From an uncultured Dehalococcoidia bacterium (lineage in GTDB: Bacteria; Chloroflexota; Dehalococcoidia; Lucifugimonadales; GCA-2712585), in the NCBI GenBank assembly GCA_951812825.1, contig OX638324.1:2045141-2109140 (forward strand): 64,000 nucleotides of DNA, read 5' to 3'. This document shows, one piece after another, positions 61,026-64,000 of this stretch. The position numbers and the translations under genes were made by a program. A model generated the notes under the pieces. It did not search any database, was not told the DNA's origin, and was given only the letters and a program-made list of their open reading frames with translations. Position 1 is the stretch's first letter, and each line of letters begins with the position of its first letter.

Positions 61026-61630
61026 GGGCTATTCGCTGGTGTGGACTGCTCTATCAGGCTGAGGAAGTACTGGTGGAAGCGGGTGTCCCGGGTGAGTTCG
61101 GGGTGGAAGGAGGTTACGAGCAAATTGCCCTGGCGGAGGGCGACGGGGGTGCCGTCGGGAAGGGAGCCCAGGACCTGAACGTCGGGGCCGATGCGGGTTG
61201 CTGCGGGGGCGCGGATGAAGACGGTGTGGAAGGGTTCTGCGCCGAGAATTGGAAAGTTGATATCGATGACAAAACTGTCCACCTGGCGTCCGTAGGCGTT
61301 GCGGCTGACGGTGACATCCATGAGGCCAAGAGGCTCAGGACGGTGGTCCTCAAGCTCGGAGGCCATCATAATCATGCCGGCGCAGGTGCCCCATATTGGG
61401 ACGCCGGAGGATGCGAGGGCTGCGATGGGTTCGGCCAGGCCGTAGAGGTCGAAGAGGTGGCGAAAAGTGGTGCTCTCCCCGCCGGGCATGATAATGGCGT
61501 CCAGGCCCTCCAGATCCTTGGGCAGACGCACTTCCCGGGTGGAGACGTTCAGCTTTTTGAGGAGGGCGACATGCTTGGCGAAATCGCCCTGAACGGCAAC
61601 CACGCCCACGGTGAGCACTGGTTCTTGCAC
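61022..61630 (-). CDS. pdxT: Pyridoxal 5'-phosphate synthase glutaminase subunit
   Basis: The 202-residue class I amidotransferase has PGGESTT near 49-55, nucleophile Cys83 in GTCAGM, and the His-Glu pair in SFHPELT. It supplies ammonia to PdxS to make PLP. The start is GTG at 61630. Its stop overlaps the next gene by ATGA. Unlike the C26-like protein at 35627, it keeps all catalytic residues. Confidence 0.96.
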   Translation of the reverse strand: MQEPVLTVGVVAVQGDFAKHVALLKKLNVSTREVRLPKDLEGLDAIIMPGGESTTFRHLFDLYGLAEPIAALASSGVPIWGTCAGMIMMASELEDHRPEPLGLMDVTVSRNAYGRQVDSFVIDINFPILGAEPFHTVFIRAPAATRIGPDVQVLGSLPDGTPVALRQGNLLVTSFHPELTRDTRFHQYFLSLIEQSTPANSP

Positions 61631-61652
61631 TTGCGCTGCGGTCAGAGGTCTA

Positions 61653-62573
61653 CTACCAGCCCCTGGTGGCGAGGAGTTCCTCTTCCTTCATCTCTCTGAC
61701 GGAGAGGCCGGGCATGGCGTCTCCCAAGCCCCTTGAGACCTCAGCAATGATCTTGGCGTCCTGATAGTGGGTGACAGCCTCGACGATGGCCTTGGCCATG
61801 AGGGGCGGGTTGGAGGACTTGAAGATGCCGGAACCGACGAAAACGCCATCGGAGCCGAGCTGCATCATGAGGGCAGCGTCGGCGGGCGTGGCCACGCCGC
61901 CGGCGGAGAAATTGACGACGGGCATGCGGCCCTGCCGCTTGACGGCCTGAACGAGTTCCAAGGGGGCGCCGAGGTTCTTGGCCTCGGTGGGGAGCTCGTC
62001 TTCGGACATGTTCATGATTTTGCGGATTCCGCCTTGCACGGTGCGGTTGTGGCGGACGGCCTCGACGATGTCGCCGGTGCCAGCTTCGCCCTTGGTGCGG
62101 ATCATGGCGGCGCCTTCGCTGATGCGGCGGAGGGCTTCGCCGAGGTCGCGGCAGCCGCAGACGAAGGGTACGGTGAAGTCGTGCTTCCAGACATGGTGGG
62201 CTTCGTCGGCGGGGGTGAGGACTTCGGACTCATCGATGTAGTCGATGCCGAGGGCCTGGAGGACCTGGGCTTCGACGAAGTGGCCGATGCGACACTTGGC
62301 CATGACGGGGATGGTGACGGCTTCCTGGATTTCGATAATCTTGGTGGGGTCGGACATGCGGGCGACGCCGCCGTCCTTGCGGATGTCTGAGGGGACGCGT
62401 TCGAGGGCCATGACGGCGCAGGCGCCGGCGTCTTCGGCAATCCTGGCCTGTTCAGCGGTAACGACGTCCATGATGACGCCGCCCTTAAGCTGTTCGGCCA
62501 TTCCGATTTTCACTTCCCAGGTGCCGGTCTGAGCGTTTTCCGAGCCGTTGAGTCTATCCTTGCCAGTTGCCAT
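61653..62573 (-). CDS. pdxS: Pyridoxal 5'-phosphate synthase subunit PdxS
   Basis: The 306-residue TIM barrel starts with the usual [16 protein letters not shown], has [17 protein letters not shown], the lysine in [11 protein letters not shown]-like [11 protein letters not shown], and [20 protein letters not shown]. It builds PLP from ribose 5-phosphate, glyceraldehyde 3-phosphate and ammonia. It leads the operon pdxS-pdxT-AAA/R3H-tmk. Confidence 0.97.
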   Translation of the reverse strand: MATGKDRLNGSENAQTGTWEVKIGMAEQLKGGVIMDVVTAEQARIAEDAGACAVMALERVPSDIRKDGGVARMSDPTKIIEIQEAVTIPVMAKCRIGHFVEAQVLQALGIDYIDESEVLTPADEAHHVWKHDFTVPFVCGCRDLGEALRRISEGAAMIRTKGEAGTGDIVEAVRHNRTVQGGIRKIMNMSEDELPTEAKNLGAPLELVQAVKRQGRMPVVNFSAGGVATPADAALMMQLGSDGVFVGSGIFKSSNPPLMAKAIVEAVTHYQDAKIIAEVSRGLGDAMPGLSVREMKEEELLATRGW

Positions 62574-63192
62574 GTCCGCTCCTTGTAAAACAGCTGTAGA
62601 ACTCTAGTAGGGTCATTATACGATAGGGGTTGTCAATTGGCAATTGAGAAGGGGATGGGAGGGAGGGTTGAAGGGGGCGGGATTAGCCATTGCCGAAAAG
62701 GTGGGAGGTTGAGTGGATTTGAGGGATTCGTTTGTGAGGAGCGAAGGATTCGTTTCAAGCATGGAGTTGATTGGAATCAGGGAACGAAGATGGGGGGATG
62801 TGGGGGTGTTTCAGGCGTGGATTTTGGGGTTTTGGCATTGGTTTTTCGTTTCTGGGAAAAGTGAGGGAATCGGATGATGAGTGAGGGCAGATGAATGCGG
62901 GGGCGGATGGAAGTTTGTGAGGGTTTGGAAGGTGTTGAGGAACATTTGATTGAATATTATCAGAGGAGGGGGTTATTGGCAAGGAGCGAATTGGCACTTC
63001 AGGGGGGGCGGTTCGGGAACGGCGTGTATGGGGAGTTGGTGAGGGGGGAATCACCCCGCATCCCCCGCCTTCGCGCGGGCGGGGGATGCGCAAGAATGAC
63101 GGTTGGAGGGGTGTGTGTCACGGCGGCGAGATTCTTCGCCGCGGAGCCTCCTCCAAATGACATGGGGGAGTGAGGGAAAAGAGGAGGGGTGG
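62574..63192. other. Long intergenic region without a supported gene
   Basis: Between pdxS and the pyr leader there is about 620 nt of G-rich sequence. Short frames exist, but none has a ribosome binding site or recognisable product. The only structure that stands out is the repeat at 63043. The pdxS promoter must lie near its left end. Confidence 0.6.
63043..63106. repeat. Dispersed repeat copy with 12-bp hairpin
   Basis: GCATCCCCCGCC (63058-63069) and GGCGGGGGATGC (63078-63089) form a perfect 12-bp stem with an 8-nt loop, followed by AAGAATGACGG. TCACCCCGCATCCC matches the first block of the copy at 38877. Confidence 0.7.
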
Positions 63193-63220
63193 TTGTGTTT
63201 CTTGGGGGGTGTGGTACACT
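63193..63220 (+). promoter_or_regulatory. Putative pyr operon promoter
   Basis: TTGTGT at 63193 and TACACT at 63215 are separated by 16 nt. Transcription would start near 63228, about 110 nt before pyrR, which leaves room for the attenuator. Confidence 0.45.
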
Positions 63221-63247
63221 GGGTTGCGGACTCCTATTGGGGACCAA

Positions 63248-63297
63248 CCTTTAATTCAGCCCGGCGAGGTTGACAAGGAAGGCCCTGCGCGAAGGGC
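63248..63297 (+). promoter_or_regulatory. pyrR leader: PyrR-binding RNA element and adjacent hairpin
   Basis: CCTTTAATTC-AGCCCGGCGAGGTT-GACAAGG has the shape and sequence of the Bacillus PyrR binding loop (AGUCCAGAGAGGCU between CCUU and AAGG arms). A small GCCCT/AGGGC hairpin (63282-63297) follows. PyrR bound with UMP would favour the downstream terminator. Confidence 0.82.
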
Positions 63298-63308
63298 ATA
63301 TCTGCGCA

Positions 63309-63338
63309 CCCCTTGTCGACCCGGCAAGGGGGTTTTTT
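63309..63338 (+). terminator. Attenuator terminator overlapping the pyrR ribosome binding site
   Basis: CCCCTTG pairs with CAAGGGG around a 9-nt loop and is followed by six T residues. The start codon GTG is at 63339, so the terminator's 3' arm AAGGGGG also serves as the Shine-Dalgarno sequence. Confidence 0.85.
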
Positions 63339-63905
63339 GTGGCCAGATTGACGGCCCAGGTCAGCCGTTTGGAGACGCCGGAGAAGACGATTCTTGACGG
63401 CGCCGGGCTGGACAGGGTTCTGTGGCGGATTGCTCACCAGATATTGGAGCGGAATAGGGGAATTGATGGGCTGACGCTGGTGGGCATCCTGACCCGGGGG
63501 CTGCCCCTGGCGCAGCGGTTGGCGTCGAAGATTCGTGAGGTGGAGGGGATGGCGCCGCCGCTGGCGGGTCTGGACGTGAGTCCGTTCAGGGACGATGGAG
63601 TGAGCCAGAATGGTGGGCGTCCTTCGCCGTCGTTGGACGTGGACGGGCGGAAGATTGTGGTGGTGGACGACGTGCTTTACACGGGTCGGACGGCCCGGTG
63701 CGCGCTGGACGCGCTGGTGCAGGCGGGGAGACCCCGGCTGGTGCAGCTGGCGATTCTGGTGGACCGGGGGCATCGGGAGCTTCCCATTCGCGCGGATTAC
63801 GTGGGAAAGAACCTTCCGACATCTCGCAAGGAGAGGGTGCAGGTGAGGCTGAGGGAGGTGGACGGGCGGGATGAGGTGGCTCTGCTGAGGGGCGAGGGGG
63901 GTTAG
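63339..63905 (+). CDS. pyrR: Pyr operon attenuator / uracil phosphoribosyltransferase
   Basis: The 188-residue protein has the PRPP-binding motif VVVDDVLYTGRTARCALDAL near residues 107-126 and the PyrR-type ILTRGLPLAQRLA region. It binds pyr leader RNA in response to UMP and has UPRT activity. The GTG at 63339 follows AAGGGGG. The frame continues upstream through the leader to 63270, but that part is the terminator and is not protein. It precedes pyrB by 2 nt. Confidence 0.95.
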   Translation: MARLTAQVSRLETPEKTILDGAGLDRVLWRIAHQILERNRGIDGLTLVGILTRGLPLAQRLASKIREVEGMAPPLAGLDVSPFRDDGVSQNGGRPSPSLDVDGRKIVVVDDVLYTGRTARCALDALVQAGRPRLVQLAILVDRGHRELPIRADYVGKNLPTSRKERVQVRLREVDGRDEVALLRGEGG

Positions 63906-63907
63906 GG

Positions 63908-64000
63908 ATGTACCGGGGCGGGCTGATTAGCATCGAAGACATGTCCACTGAGGAGATTGTGGACGTGTTGGAGCTGGCGCGGGAGATGGCCCAGGACATC
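63908..64000 (+). CDS. pyrB: Aspartate carbamoyltransferase, 5' part
   Basis: The visible 31 codons give MYRGGLISIEDMSTEEIVD then VLELAREMAQDI, which matches the N-terminal helix region of PyrB (LxSIxDLSxEEI). It starts 2 nt after pyrR, the usual order in attenuated pyr operons. It would catalyse the first committed step of pyrimidine synthesis. The rest lies outside the window. Confidence 0.8.
   Translation, partial: MYRGGLISIEDMSTEEIVDVLELAREMAQDI

Noticed and set aside
59337-61178. 613-codon open frame opposite the AAA/R3H and tmk genes
   Set aside because: It is an antisense shadow; it crosses the ends of two real genes with clear motifs.
62637-63173. Small frames in the pdxS-pyr gap
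   Set aside because: They are Gly- or Arg-rich, lack ribosome binding sites and overlap a repeat, so I treat them as non-coding.
63270-63338. pyrR extended upstream to 63270
   Set aside because: This stretch is the attenuator RNA; the PyrR family start fits the GTG at 63339 with AAGGGGG before it.

Overview
The window is about 64 kb of dense bacterial chromosome at moderately high GC. Gene content and style suggest a Chloroflexota bacterium, probably of the Dehalococcoidia/SAR202 kind. This rests on CitE-like lyase paralogues, an ADP-forming acyl-CoA synthetase, D-aminoacylase and amidohydrolase genes, a fused aroKB, a LexA box of the GAAC-N4-GTTC type, and intergenic repeats such as TTCGRCAAGCTCAGGGCAGG. 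That is inference; there is no rRNA in the window. I see no tRNA, CRISPR array, insertion sequence or prophage.

Layout. 1-2.3 kb: MoxR ATPase and DUF58 protein (minus strand). 2.5-7.3 kb: three overlapping CitE-like genes facing an ADP-forming acyl-CoA synthetase. 7.5-13.1 kb: uncharacterised genes, a lipoprotein peptidyl-prolyl isomerase, a rhodanese whose catalytic cysteine codon is TGA, and an ABC exporter. 13.2-17.4 kb: tandem universal stress protein, D-aminoacylase, GNAT acetyltransferase, DNA methyltransferase repair protein and a DUF2007 protein. 17.5-26.5 kb: dnaE, an epimerase, an amidohydrolase, folC-fabF and a SWIM protein. 26.6-34.5 kb: alaS-ruvX-aroE-aroC-HAD-aroKB, a run of tightly spaced genes joining tRNA charging, Holliday-junction or rRNA processing and the shikimate pathway. 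34.6-38.9 kb: a GreA protein fused to an integrase-type DNA-binding domain, a degenerate amidotransferase and gyrA. 39-42.2 kb: flavin reductase, then citE-ybjQ-folB-tauE. 42.3-48.1 kb: a frameshifted gene, a large FAD/Fe-S oxidase, a Nudix hydrolase, a VapBC-like pair with a broken toxin, and a beta-hydroxyacid dehydrogenase. 48.3-56 kb: sucCD, hisS with a HEPN-like gene, rel, rpsT and lexA. 56-64 kb: MFS transporter, MDR dehydrogenase, the pdxS-pdxT-AAA/R3H-tmk operon, and a PyrR-attenuated pyr operon that runs off the end.

The strongest unusual signal is at 9269-9640. A complete rhodanese reading frame is interrupted only by a TGA at the exact catalytic Cys position. A perfect 7-bp hairpin with a G-containing apical loop follows 16 nt later, as expected of a bacterial SECIS element, so I read it as a selenocysteine rhodanese. 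Other points worth a second look are the GreA fusion, two degenerate CitE copies flanking an intact one, two genes with apparent -1 shifts on slippery homopolymers, non-standard start codons for ruvX (CTG) and sucC (ATC), and a pyrR leader in which the terminator arm also carries the ribosome binding site.
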